Of a stretch of DNA of 59,674 bases, positions 36,997-44,868 are shown piece by piece; position 1 is the first letter of the stretch, and every line of letters begins with the position of its first letter. Below the pieces are notes generated by a model that had not been told where the DNA came from, made no database searches, and was given only the letters and a program-made list of their open reading frames with translations. This DNA is from Streptomyces silvae (GTDB taxonomy: Bacteria; Actinomycetota; Actinomycetes; Streptomycetales; Streptomycetaceae): NCBI RefSeq assembly GCF_016745505.1, contig NZ_JAERUC010000102.1:1-59674 (forward strand), read 5' to 3'. Position numbers and translations under genes: made by a program.

Positions 36997-37002
36997 TACC
37001 CT
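36997..37002 (+). promoter_or_regulatory. -10 element of a probable leaderless promoter
   Basis: TACCCT fits the TAnnnT -10 pattern and ends seven bases before the GTG start at 37010. No Shine-Dalgarno sequence is present before this start, which agrees with a leaderless transcript. Confidence 0.35.
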
Positions 37003-37009
37003 CGTCCCC

Positions 37010-37966
37010 GTGCCCGCACCGTCCCCGCATCACGTCGCCGTCCTCGTGCTCGAAGGCGCGAAGCCCCTCGACGTCGGCATTCCCGCGCAGGTGTTCACGA
37101 CCCGCGCGAGCATGCCGTACGAAGTCCGGGTGTGCGGCGCGGAATCCGGTCTCGTGACCGGCGGAGACGGCCTCTCGTACTCCGTCGCCCACGGCCTGGA
37201 CGCCCTTGAATGGGCCGACATCGTCTTCGTCCCCGGCTACCGGTTTCCTGACCGCGACGACCCGCCCCAGGCCGTCGTCGACGCGCTGACCGGTGCCCAC
37301 GACCGGGGCGCCCGGCTCGCCGCCATCTCGACGGGCGCCTTCGCGCTGGCCGCCACGGGTCTGCTCGACGGCAAGCGCGCCACCACGCACTGGCATTACA
37401 CGCGGGCCCTGGCGGCGAGGTATCCGCTGGTCCGGGTCGACGAGAACGTGCTGTTCGTCGACGAGGGCAGCGTGCTGACGTCGGCCGGTGCCGCCTCGGG
37501 CATCGACCTGTGCCTGCACATCCTGCGTGGCGATCTCGGGGTGGCCGCGTCGAACCACGCGGCCAGGCGCCTGGTGGCAGCCCCCTACCGCAGCGGCGGA
37601 CAGGCGCAGTACGTGCCGCGGAGCGTGCCCGAGCCGCTCGGCGAGCGGTTCGCCGCGACCCGGGAGTGGGCCCTGCACCGGCTCGGCGAGGCCCTCACCC
37701 TCGACACACTCGCCCGGCACGCGGCGGTGTCACCGCGCACGTTCTCGCGACGCTTCGCCGAGGACACGGGGTACACGCCGATGCAGTGGGTCATGCGCGC
37801 CCGCATCGACATGGCCCGCGAACTGCTCGAACTGTCCCAGCGGAGCGTCGAGCAGATCGCCGCCGACGTCGGACTCGGCACCGGCACCAATCTCCGGCTG
37901 CACTTCCACCGCATCCTCGGCACCACGCCGAGCGAGTACCGGCGCACCTTCGCCCAGGGGGAGTGA
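37010..37966 (+). CDS. GlxA-like regulator: DJ-1/PfpI domain with AraC helix-turn-helix
   Basis: A 318-aa protein. Residues 1-175 form a DJ-1/PfpI-like class I glutamine amidotransferase fold (HHVAVLVLEGAKPLDVGIPA, DIVFVPGY, RLAAISTGAFALAATGLLDG, THWHYTRALAARYP). The cysteine nucleophile position is replaced (STGAF), as in regulatory members. Residues about 215-318 are an AraC-type double helix-turn-helix (LARHAAVSPRTFSRRFAEDT, IAADVGLGTGTNLRLHFHRI). It lies 109 bp upstream of gap on the same strand and may control it. GTG start. Confidence 0.88.
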   Translation: MPAPSPHHVAVLVLEGAKPLDVGIPAQVFTTRASMPYEVRVCGAESGLVTGGDGLSYSVAHGLDALEWADIVFVPGYRFPDRDDPPQAVVDALTGAHDRGARLAAISTGAFALAATGLLDGKRATTHWHYTRALAARYPLVRVDENVLFVDEGSVLTSAGAASGIDLCLHILRGDLGVAASNHAARRLVAAPYRSGGQAQYVPRSVPEPLGERFAATREWALHRLGEALTLDTLARHAAVSPRTFSRRFAEDTGYTPMQWVMRARIDMARELLELSQRSVEQIAADVGLGTGTNLRLHFHRILGTTPSEYRRTFAQGE

Positions 37967-38075
37967 CCCGTCGCGCAGGCGGTGGCGCGATCCTTTCGGA
38001 CCGTGGCGATCACGCCGCTGTCACCGGCGGACGCCCCGCGCGAACCTGGATGGCGAACCCGAAGGGACACCACTC

Positions 38076-39071
38076 ATGACTCGCATCGCCATCAACGGAT
38101 TCGGCCGCATCGGACGCAATGTGCTGCGCGCGCTGCTCGAACGCGACAGCGCCCTGGAAGTCGTCGCCGTCAACGACCTCACCGAGCCCACCGCCCTCGC
38201 GCGGCTGCTCGCCTTCGACTCGACGGCGGGCCGCCTCGGCCGCCCGGTGAAGGCCGAGGGGGACACCCTCGTCGTCGACGGCCGTCGCATCGCCGTGCTC
38301 GCCGAGCGTGAGCCGGCACGGCTGCCGTGGGCCGAGCTGGACGTCGACATCGTGCTCGAGGCGACCGGCCGCTTCACCTCCGCCACGGCCGCCCGCGCCC
38401 ACATCGACGCGGGCGCGAAGAAGGTGCTGATCAGCGCACCGGCGACCGGCGCCGACGTCACGCTCGCGTACGGCGTCAACACCGACGCGTACGACCCGGC
38501 CGCGCACACGATCGTCTCGAACGCCTCGTGCACCACCAACGCGCTCGCCCCGCTGGCCAAGGTGCTCGACGATCTCGCCGGCATCGAGCACGGCTTCATG
38601 ACGACGGTGCACGCCTACACGCAGGAGCAGAACCTCCAGGACGGCCCGCACCGTGACGCCCGCCGCGCCCGCGCCGCTGGTGTCAACATCGTGCCGACCA
38701 CGACGGGCGCGGCCAAGGCGATCGGTCTCGTGCTGCCGAACCTCGACGGCAAGCTGTCGGGCGACTCGATCCGCGTACCGGTACCGGTGGGCTCGATCGT
38801 GGAGCTCAACACGACCGTCGCCCGCGAGGTGACGCGCGAGGACGTGCTGGCCGCGTACAGGGCGGCGGCCGAAGGGCCGCTCGCAGGCGTCCTGGAGTAC
38901 TCGGAGGACCCGCTCGTGTCGTCCGACATCACGGGCAACCCCGCCTCCTCGATCTTCGACTCGGCCCTGACCCGCGTCGACGGCCGCCACGTCAAGGTGG
39001 TCGCCTGGTACGACAACGAGTGGGGCTTCTCGAACCGTGTGATCGACACGCTCCAGCTCCTCGCCGCCTGA
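38076..39071 (+). CDS. gap: Type I glyceraldehyde-3-phosphate dehydrogenase
   Basis: A 331-aa GAPDH. The NAD-binding start MTRIAINGFGRIGRNVLRAL, the active-site motif SNASCTTNALAPL with the catalytic Cys, the catalytic His in VHAYTQEQ, and VAWYDNEWGFSNRVIDT are all present. It converts glyceraldehyde 3-phosphate to 1,3-bisphosphoglycerate. It is not in the usual gap-pgk-tpi glycolytic cluster, so it is probably a second GAPDH, here paired with a DJ-1/AraC regulator. G3P is a direct precursor for the clavam genes 11 kb away. AAGGGA precedes the ATG. Confidence 0.94.
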   Translation: MTRIAINGFGRIGRNVLRALLERDSALEVVAVNDLTEPTALARLLAFDSTAGRLGRPVKAEGDTLVVDGRRIAVLAEREPARLPWAELDVDIVLEATGRFTSATAARAHIDAGAKKVLISAPATGADVTLAYGVNTDAYDPAAHTIVSNASCTTNALAPLAKVLDDLAGIEHGFMTTVHAYTQEQNLQDGPHRDARRARAAGVNIVPTTTGAAKAIGLVLPNLDGKLSGDSIRVPVPVGSIVELNTTVAREVTREDVLAAYRAAAEGPLAGVLEYSEDPLVSSDITGNPASSIFDSALTRVDGRHVKVVAWYDNEWGFSNRVIDTLQLLAA

Positions 39072-39109
39072 CGGGGCGGAAGACGGGTGGCGATGCCCCC
39101 TGTGAGTGA

Positions 39110-39121
39110 CCGAGCGCTCGG
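39110..39121. terminator. Short palindrome between convergent gap and barstar-domain genes
   Basis: CCGAGCGCTCGG is a perfect 12-bp palindrome 39 bp after the gap stop and 36 bp from the convergent stop. It could be a weak bidirectional terminator. Confidence 0.3.
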
Positions 39122-39156
39122 CCCCGGAGACACGGGGGAGGGGGAGGGGCGCTCCG

Positions 39157-40293
39157 TCACGCCAGGGTGACTCGCATCCCGCCCTCGGCCAGCACATCGA
39201 GCAGGACGCCGAACAGGTCGTACGGCTCACCGTCCGGCGTCAGGGCGCGGGACAGGTGGGTGCGCGCGACCTCGGCGTCCCGCCAGAGCAGGGTGGCGGG
39301 CGAGGTGTAGCCGAAGGTGCCGCGCAGGCAGTCGGCGAGGGCGTCCAGGCATCCGCCGAAATAGCCGCCGGGTCCGTTCACCGCCTCGCCGAGCGCCAGG
39401 TAGAGGCCCGGGACATCGGTGATCCGCCGGCCGTCGAGCTCGTACGCATGACCGGCCGACCGGTCGTGCGAGATACGTCGGCAGGCCCCCTCCCGGACGA
39501 GGTCCAGCCATGCCCCACGCTGCCGGGTGTCGAGGCCGGCCCAGGCGCCGGTCCTCCTCGGCGGCCCGGCGAGCCATCGCTCCCACACCGGCCGGGCATG
39601 CTCCGGAAGCGGCGTGACGAACGTGCCGGACAGCTCCAGATCGATCAGATCCACGCCATGCGCCGCCGGGGACCAGCCGCTGACGGCGCCCCACAGCAGC
39701 AGCTCGGCGAGTGGGTCGCCCCAATCGTCCCGTATCTCCAGGGCGGTCTGCTCCAGTTCCAGCGACCGCCGGGTCCCGGCCGCCAGACGTGTCCGCAGCT
39801 CGTCGCCCTGGGCGAACCCCCGCAGTACGAGAGGGGGGTCCGCCCGCTCGGGCGGCAGGACGCGGCCGAACTCCCTGCAGGAGCCGAGCCACCGGAGCCC
39901 GTCATGCAGCCGGACGGGGCCCCGGTGGCCCTCGGGCGGACCCTCGTAGTCGTCCAGGCCGGTGAGCACGAGGCCGTCCGTGCCGGGGTGCGGCCCGAGG
40001 CTCTCCGCGTCCTCCAGGAGCCAGGGACCGAGCATCCGGTCCTCCGGCACCAGCCACACCCGGCTGCCGGCCCAGCCGCGCACCTCGGCTCCTTCCGGAA
40101 GCCACGCGTGCAGTTCGTACGTCGCGCGCCGGGCCTCGCCGAAGAGTCCGTCCACCTCGGTGCAGACCCCCCAGACCCGGCCTTGCTCCGTGTCCGTCAG
40201 CGCGTAGCGACTCCGCCCGCCATGGCCCTTGTCCTCATGCACGGTGTGATCGTGCCCGGACAGGCCGTCCGAGGCAAAGCCCTTTCCGCGCAT
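39157..40293 (-). CDS. Barstar (barnase inhibitor) domain protein
   Basis: A protein of about 378 residues. The C-terminal 95 residues align well with barstar: AYELDGRRITDVPGLYLALG, then GGYFGGCLDALADCLRGTF with the conserved Leu-Asp-Ala-x-x-Asp-Cys-Leu helix that carries the barnase-blocking Asp, then LLWRDAE and YDLFGVLLDVLAEGGMRVTL. The N-terminal 280 residues (SRYALTDTEQGRVWGVCTEV and a tryptophan-rich region) are of unknown function. Barstar proteins inhibit guanyl-specific ribonucleases; no ribonuclease gene is adjacent, so this is an orphan inhibitor. The start at 40293 is uncertain because no good ribosome binding site is seen. Confidence 0.8.
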   Translation of the reverse strand: MRGKGFASDGLSGHDHTVHEDKGHGGRSRYALTDTEQGRVWGVCTEVDGLFGEARRATYELHAWLPEGAEVRGWAGSRVWLVPEDRMLGPWLLEDAESLGPHPGTDGLVLTGLDDYEGPPEGHRGPVRLHDGLRWLGSCREFGRVLPPERADPPLVLRGFAQGDELRTRLAAGTRRSLELEQTALEIRDDWGDPLAELLLWGAVSGWSPAAHGVDLIDLELSGTFVTPLPEHARPVWERWLAGPPRRTGAWAGLDTRQRGAWLDLVREGACRRISHDRSAGHAYELDGRRITDVPGLYLALGEAVNGPGGYFGGCLDALADCLRGTFGYTSPATLLWRDAEVARTHLSRALTPDGEPYDLFGVLLDVLAEGGMRVTLA

Positions 40294-40372
40294 GTGCCAT
40301 GACACTTCGAGGCGGACGGCCGGTGGGCGGGGCCGTCCCGCGACCCCACCCACCGCGTCCGACGGCCCGGCC

Positions 40373-41095
40373 TCACTTCAGGTGCCGGCCGAAGAACCGG
40401 TCCCCGTCCTCCACCTCGAACCACGGGGTGCCGGTGTGCCCGCCCGTGTTGGCGTGCAGTGTCTTCTCCTCGGTGCCGAAGGCGTCGAACAGGTCCAGGG
40501 CCCGCTGCCTGGGGTTCCCTTCGTCGTCCCACTGCAGCAGGAGCAGCAGGGGAACGCTGACCTGCCGGGCCTCCTCGCGCTGGGCGCGCGGAACGTAGCC
40601 CCCGGCGAAGAAGCCGGCGGCCGCGATGCGCGGATCGGCCACCGCGAGCCGGATGCCGAGGGCCATCCACCCCGAGTACCCGACGGGGCCGCCGATCCCG
40701 GGCAGGGAGAGCAGGGCGTCCAGGGTGGTCCGCCATTCCGGGGCCGCCTTCTCGACCAGCGGCCCGATGAAGGACTCGAAGATCTCGTCGACCGGTTCCC
40801 CGGCCTGCATCGCCCGGCGGATGTCCGCGCGGGCCTGCTCGTCGGCGGCGGAACGGGGCCGGTCACCGCACCCGGCGGCGTCGATGGTGGCCACCGCGTA
40901 GCCGTGCGCCGCGGAGTGCCGGGCGCGGGCCACCAGCCTGGGTTCCCGCTTGGGCAGGCCGTTGTTGTGAGCCATCAGGATCAGCGGGACCGGTACGTCG
41001 GATTCGGGCGTCCACAGGGTGCCGGGGATCTCGCCGAGGGTGAATTCGCGTGCGAGAACGCCGTCGTCGAGGCGTTGCTCGGAGATGAAGTGCAT
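40373..41095 (-). CDS. Alpha/beta hydrolase
   Basis: A 240-aa protein with an alpha/beta-hydrolase fold: VPLILMAHNNGLPK (oxyanion region), the nucleophile elbow GYSGWM, an acidic residue in LLLQWDDEGN and the His in TGGHTGTPWF. It resembles dienelactone-hydrolase/esterase-type proteins. Its substrate is unknown. ATG 41095 has GAAAGG at suitable spacing, and the upstream in-frame extension is not family-like. It lies 80 bp upstream of the barstar-domain gene on the same strand. Confidence 0.8.
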   Translation of the reverse strand: MHFISEQRLDDGVLAREFTLGEIPGTLWTPESDVPVPLILMAHNNGLPKREPRLVARARHSAAHGYAVATIDAAGCGDRPRSAADEQARADIRRAMQAGEPVDEIFESFIGPLVEKAAPEWRTTLDALLSLPGIGGPVGYSGWMALGIRLAVADPRIAAAGFFAGGYVPRAQREEARQVSVPLLLLLQWDDEGNPRQRALDLFDAFGTEEKTLHANTGGHTGTPWFEVEDGDRFFGRHLK

Positions 41096-41316
41096 GGTCG
41101 TACCTTTCGGAGCGCTCTGTAACGGCGCTCCCGGACGACCTATCGCCCGACCGTGACCCCGGAGAGGAGCACCCATGTCGAAACTGCGTTCACGGGTACC
41201 ACCTCCTCGTTCTCTCGCACGGCCTCCGGAAAGATAGCAGCGGCCACCGTGGTCCGGCCAACGGGTTTTCGCGTGGGGCGGCGCCGTGACCGGTCCACCA
41301 CGACCGACCCCGGGCG

Positions 41317-41937
41317 CTACCCGCTGCCCCGCAGATAGCGGGTGAGCATGTCCACCAGTTCGTTCTCGAACGACTCGACCGGGACCGTCTGCGGCGCGGC
41401 CATGAGCTTGTGCGTGTTCGCCTCCACGGTGAACACGATGAGCTCGGCCGCCGTCGGGAGGTCACGTACGCGGACATCCGCGTGCCGGGCGAGGAGGTCG
41501 CGGACCTGCTCCACGCGGTCACGCCCGTGCCGGTCGATCGTGTCGAGCAACTCCTGCGAGAACGACGCCTCTTCGATCATGATGCGCAACAGCTGCGGGT
41601 CGTCGCGGTGGTTGTCGATCGCGTCGCGGACCAGGGCGCGCACCATCGTCTCCAGGGTTCCCTCGGACAGATCGAGCCGGTCGGCCTGCGTCCAGGTGCC
41701 ACGGTCGATGTGGCGCACCACCAGCTCGGCCAGGACGGCGTCCTTGTTCGGGAAGTACTGGTACAGCGACCCGATGGAGATCCGCGCGTGCTCGGCGATG
41801 CGGTTGGTGGTGCCGGCGGCGTATCCGTACTCGGCGAAAACGTGAGCAGCGGAGGCGAGGATGCGCTCGCGGGTGAGCTCGGCGCGGACCTGACGGGGCT
41901 TGCGACGTGGCTGGAGACGGCGGTCGGCCGACGGCAT
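41317..41937 (-). CDS. TetR family repressor divergent from a flavoreductase fusion gene
   Basis: A 206-aa TetR-type regulator. The helix-turn-helix at about residues 25-70 (RILASAAHVFAEYGYAAGTT, then ISIGSLYQYFPNKDAVLAEL) is textbook. The C-terminal domain is TetR_C-like. It is transcribed away from the PNPOx-reductase fusion gene at 42139, and an AT-rich inverted repeat lies 46 bp upstream of its start, so it likely represses both itself and that gene. Confidence 0.9.
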   Translation of the reverse strand: MPSADRRLQPRRKPRQVRAELTRERILASAAHVFAEYGYAAGTTNRIAEHARISIGSLYQYFPNKDAVLAELVVRHIDRGTWTQADRLDLSEGTLETMVRALVRDAIDNHRDDPQLLRIMIEEASFSQELLDTIDRHGRDRVEQVRDLLARHADVRVRDLPTAAELIVFTVEANTHKLMAAPQTVPVESFENELVDMLTRYLRGSG

Positions 41938-41983
41938 CGGCAGGACTCCTCAGTGCTCGGAATGCGAGTAGTCAAAGAGCTGA

Positions 41984-42001
41984 ACTATTGCTCACAATAG
42001 T
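41984..42001. promoter_or_regulatory. Inverted-repeat operator between tetR and the flavoreductase fusion
   Basis: ACTATTG-CTCA-CAATAGT has perfect 7-bp arms and a 4-bp spacer in an unusually AT-rich patch between two divergent genes. Size and place fit the operator of the adjacent TetR protein. Confidence 0.7.
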
Positions 42002-42138
42002 GCCATGAACTGCGGAAACGCCGCCTCTGTCGTTGGGAGAGGCGCGCCGTGGATCCGGCATGGCTCCCGTTGGGGCGAGCCGGCGCAGCTCCGGCTGCCG
42101 GCGTCCGGCCGATCGGCCCGGGAACGAGAGGAATTCCT

Positions 42139-44346
42139 GTGAAGCACGTACGCCCTTCCGCCCCGCACCGGCTGGAAGCGGTGGCCGACCTGGATGCGGT
42201 CATCGGCCGCCCGGCGCCGATGATCATGATCAAGCAGATCAGCGCGCTCGACGAGGGCTGCCGGACCGTCCTGGCCCTCTGCCCGGTCGCGGCCTTCGGC
42301 TACCGGGACAGCGACGGGACCAGCAGGACGACGTTCGTCGGCGGCACGCCGGGGTTCGCACGAGCGCTCTCGCCCACCCGGATCTCGTTCCCCCTGGCCG
42401 GTGCGGGCGATCCGCGCGGTCGGGGCCCCCGCGCCGGTACGGGCGATCCGCACGGTCCGGTCTCGCTCTTCTTCCTGCTGCCGGGCGTCGGCGAGATCCT
42501 GCGCGTCAACGGCACGGCGGCCGGCCGTAAGGACGGGCAGGTTCTCGTCGACGTCACGGAGGCGTACGTCCACTGCGCGCAGGCCGTCCTGCGCTCCGGA
42601 CTGTGGCAGTCCCCGCAGGGTGCGTCCGCCCCCGCGCCCCCTCTCGCGGACGACGGACCCCTGTCCGGGCCGGGCGTCGCCGACTTCCTGGCCGCGGCAC
42701 CGTTCCTGGCCCTGTCCACCTGGGACGCCTCCGGCGGCAGCGACACCAGTCCGCGCGGGGACCGGCAGGCGGTGGCGCGGATCCTGGACGGCCGCACCCT
42801 CGTCATCCCGGACCGCAAGGGCAACAAGCGTGCTGACACCCTGCACAACCTGCTGCAGGACGACCGTCTCTCCTTCGCGGCGCTCGTGCCGGGGCGCAGC
42901 GGTGTGCTGCACGTCCACGGCCGCGGCGCGATCACCGACGATCCCGCGCTGCTGGAGACGATGGCACTGCGCGGGATGCCTCCGCATCTGGCGCTGCTCA
43001 TCGACGTCGAGCACGCGGAGGTGACCGGCAACGACGCACTGGTGCGCTCACGGCTGTGGAGCCCCGGCGCGCACCCGGATCCCGCCACCATGCCGGACCT
43101 GATGGCGCTGGGAGCGGAACACCTCGCCTCCAACGCCTCCGCCTCCCCGGGCGGTCCGCCCGCGTTCCTGCTCAGGGCCGTCGGAGCGATTCCCGGGGTG
43201 AGCCGCCTGCTGCGGCGGGTGATGGACCGCGCCTACCGTTCCGGGCTGCGGAAGGAGGGGTACGAGGACATCCGGCCCCAGGGGTTCTCCCGCCCGGCGG
43301 GCGCTGACACAGGTGAAGGCGGAAGCGGGCATCCCCTGCGGGAGGTACGCGTCGCCGAGATCCGCAGGGAGACCCCGAGCACGATCACCCTCGCACTCGA
43401 AGACGTCGGCGGGGACCCGCGACCGTTCGACTTCCGGCCCGGCCAGTACTTCACCCTCGTCGCCGACATCGACGGCCGCCCGGTCCGCCGGGCCTACTCG
43501 GCCTCGTCCGCGCCGGGTTCGTCCCGGCTCGAGGTCACCGTCAAGCACGTCGGGAGCGGCCGGTTCTCCACCCATGTGCACCGAGGCCTCCGCGTGGACG
43601 ACCGCCTCGCGGTGCGCGGTCCGTCGGGCTCCTTCCACGCCGGGCCACGGCCCCCGAGCGACACCGTGCTCATCGCGGCCGGCAGCGGGGTGACCCCCAT
43701 GATGAGCATGATCCGCGCACGGATCGCCGACCGGACGGGGAGGGACCGGATCGCACTGCTGTGCAGCAGCCGGGATGCCGAGGAGATCATCTTCGCCGTT
43801 GAACTCGCGCGGCTGGCACAGGACTTCCCCGACCGGCTCTCGGTCACCCATGTCCTGACCCGCCGGGACGGGCGGCTCGACGCCGCCGGAGTGGAGCGTT
43901 GGCTCGCCCGCCGGTCCCCGGCAGCGGACGCGCACTACTACGTCTGCGGCCCCGAACCGCTGATGGACGTCGTCCGGAGCGTCCTGGCCGGCCGCGGGGT
44001 ACCGGACGAGCAGGTGCACCGCGAGCGCTACACCAGCGTCGCCGACACCGGAAGCGCGATGACCGTGCCACAGGAGATGATCGTCGAGGAGGACGGCCGC
44101 ACCCTCGGCACGGTGATGGTCGAGCCCGGCCAGACGCTGCTCGACGCGGGACTCGCCGCGGGACTGGCGATGCCGCACTCCTGCACGGTCGGGAACTGCG
44201 GGGACTGCATGGTGCGGCTGCGCAGCGGGGAAGTCGCACAGAACGAGCCGAACTGCCTGACACCGCAACAGAGGTCCGAAGGCTATGTGCTGACCTGCGT
44301 GGGCTGCCCGCTGTCCGGGGTCACCGTCGACATCGCAGAGCCGTGA
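42139..44346 (+). CDS. PNPOx-like / ferredoxin reductase / [2Fe-2S] fusion oxidoreductase
   Basis: A 735-aa three-part enzyme. Residues 1 to about 390 hold pyridoxamine-5'-phosphate-oxidase-like flavin-binding folds (VADFLAAAPFLALSTWDASG, VIPDRKGNKRADTLHNLLQD). Residues about 415-640 are a ferredoxin-NADP reductase domain (FRPGQYFTL, RRAYSASSAP for FAD, IAAGSGVTPMMSMIRARI and YYVCGPEPLM for NAD(P)). The last 85 residues are a plant-type [2Fe-2S] ferredoxin (HSCTVGNCGDCM and CVGCP). It likely passes electrons from NAD(P)H to an unknown acceptor. GTG 42139 has GAGG upstream. Regulated by the divergent TetR, and followed by a hairpin. Confidence 0.87.
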   Translation: MKHVRPSAPHRLEAVADLDAVIGRPAPMIMIKQISALDEGCRTVLALCPVAAFGYRDSDGTSRTTFVGGTPGFARALSPTRISFPLAGAGDPRGRGPRAGTGDPHGPVSLFFLLPGVGEILRVNGTAAGRKDGQVLVDVTEAYVHCAQAVLRSGLWQSPQGASAPAPPLADDGPLSGPGVADFLAAAPFLALSTWDASGGSDTSPRGDRQAVARILDGRTLVIPDRKGNKRADTLHNLLQDDRLSFAALVPGRSGVLHVHGRGAITDDPALLETMALRGMPPHLALLIDVEHAEVTGNDALVRSRLWSPGAHPDPATMPDLMALGAEHLASNASASPGGPPAFLLRAVGAIPGVSRLLRRVMDRAYRSGLRKEGYEDIRPQGFSRPAGADTGEGGSGHPLREVRVAEIRRETPSTITLALEDVGGDPRPFDFRPGQYFTLVADIDGRPVRRAYSASSAPGSSRLEVTVKHVGSGRFSTHVHRGLRVDDRLAVRGPSGSFHAGPRPPSDTVLIAAGSGVTPMMSMIRARIADRTGRDRIALLCSSRDAEEIIFAVELARLAQDFPDRLSVTHVLTRRDGRLDAAGVERWLARRSPAADAHYYVCGPEPLMDVVRSVLAGRGVPDEQVHRERYTSVADTGSAMTVPQEMIVEEDGRTLGTVMVEPGQTLLDAGLAAGLAMPHSCTVGNCGDCMVRLRSGEVAQNEPNCLTPQQRSEGYVLTCVGCPLSGVTVDIAEP

Positions 44347-44352
44347 CGCGAG

Positions 44353-44380
44353 CGGGGCGGGGGTCCGTGCCCCTGCCCCG
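44353..44380 (+). terminator. Terminator hairpin after the flavoreductase fusion gene
   Basis: An 11-bp stem (44353-44363 with 44370-44380, one G-T wobble) closes a six-base loop, seven bases after the stop codon. Confidence 0.6.
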
Positions 44381-44501
44381 TCGTCGGCTGTGGGGTGGAT
44401 GATGTCGAGGAGGTGTGTGCGACATGTGAGGTGTGATCTTCGTATATGCGGTGGGTGTTAGCCTGCCTGCGGTCGTAATCGAACATGTACGGGGGAGAGC
44501 G

Positions 44502-44858
44502 GTGGGCTTCGACGGCTACCAGGCCAAGGCGGGTATGACCGGTCAGGCCCAGCAACTCGACGACGCCGGTACGGACATGGACGGCGTCCGCTCGGCCGTG
44601 AAGTCCCGCACGACCTACTCGTACGACGAGGCCGGCGGCGCCGACGCCGCGTCGGCGATCAACGCGTTCGTCAAGGCGTGGGAGGCCGAGGCCAAGACAC
44701 TGGCCTCCGCGCTCCACGAGCTCGGCAGCAAGGTGCAGTTGGCCAAGAACACCTACCACGGCAGCGACGGCCTGGTGAAGAGGGAGACGGACAGCGTCTC
44801 CGTCCCCGACACATCGACGCAGGGCCGGCGCACCGCCTCGGCCCTGTCGAGCTACTGA
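44502..44858 (+). CDS. WXG100-like small helical protein, probable type VII secretion target
   Basis: A 118-aa protein, GTG start with GGGGGAGA upstream. It is almost wholly helical, with no signal peptide: DGYQAKAGMTGQAQQLDDAG, then a long helix with SAINAFVKAWEAEAKTLASA and LHELGSKVQLAKNTYHGSDG. Size, two-helix hairpin shape and the final YHGSDG turn resemble WXG100/ESX-associated proteins, though a strict WxG motif is missing. It is followed 10 bp later by the cysteine protease-domain gene and could be its export partner or chaperone. Confidence 0.65.
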   Translation: MGFDGYQAKAGMTGQAQQLDDAGTDMDGVRSAVKSRTTYSYDEAGGADAASAINAFVKAWEAEAKTLASALHELGSKVQLAKNTYHGSDGLVKRETDSVSVPDTSTQGRRTASALSSY

Positions 44859-44868
44859 GGCCGGGCCG

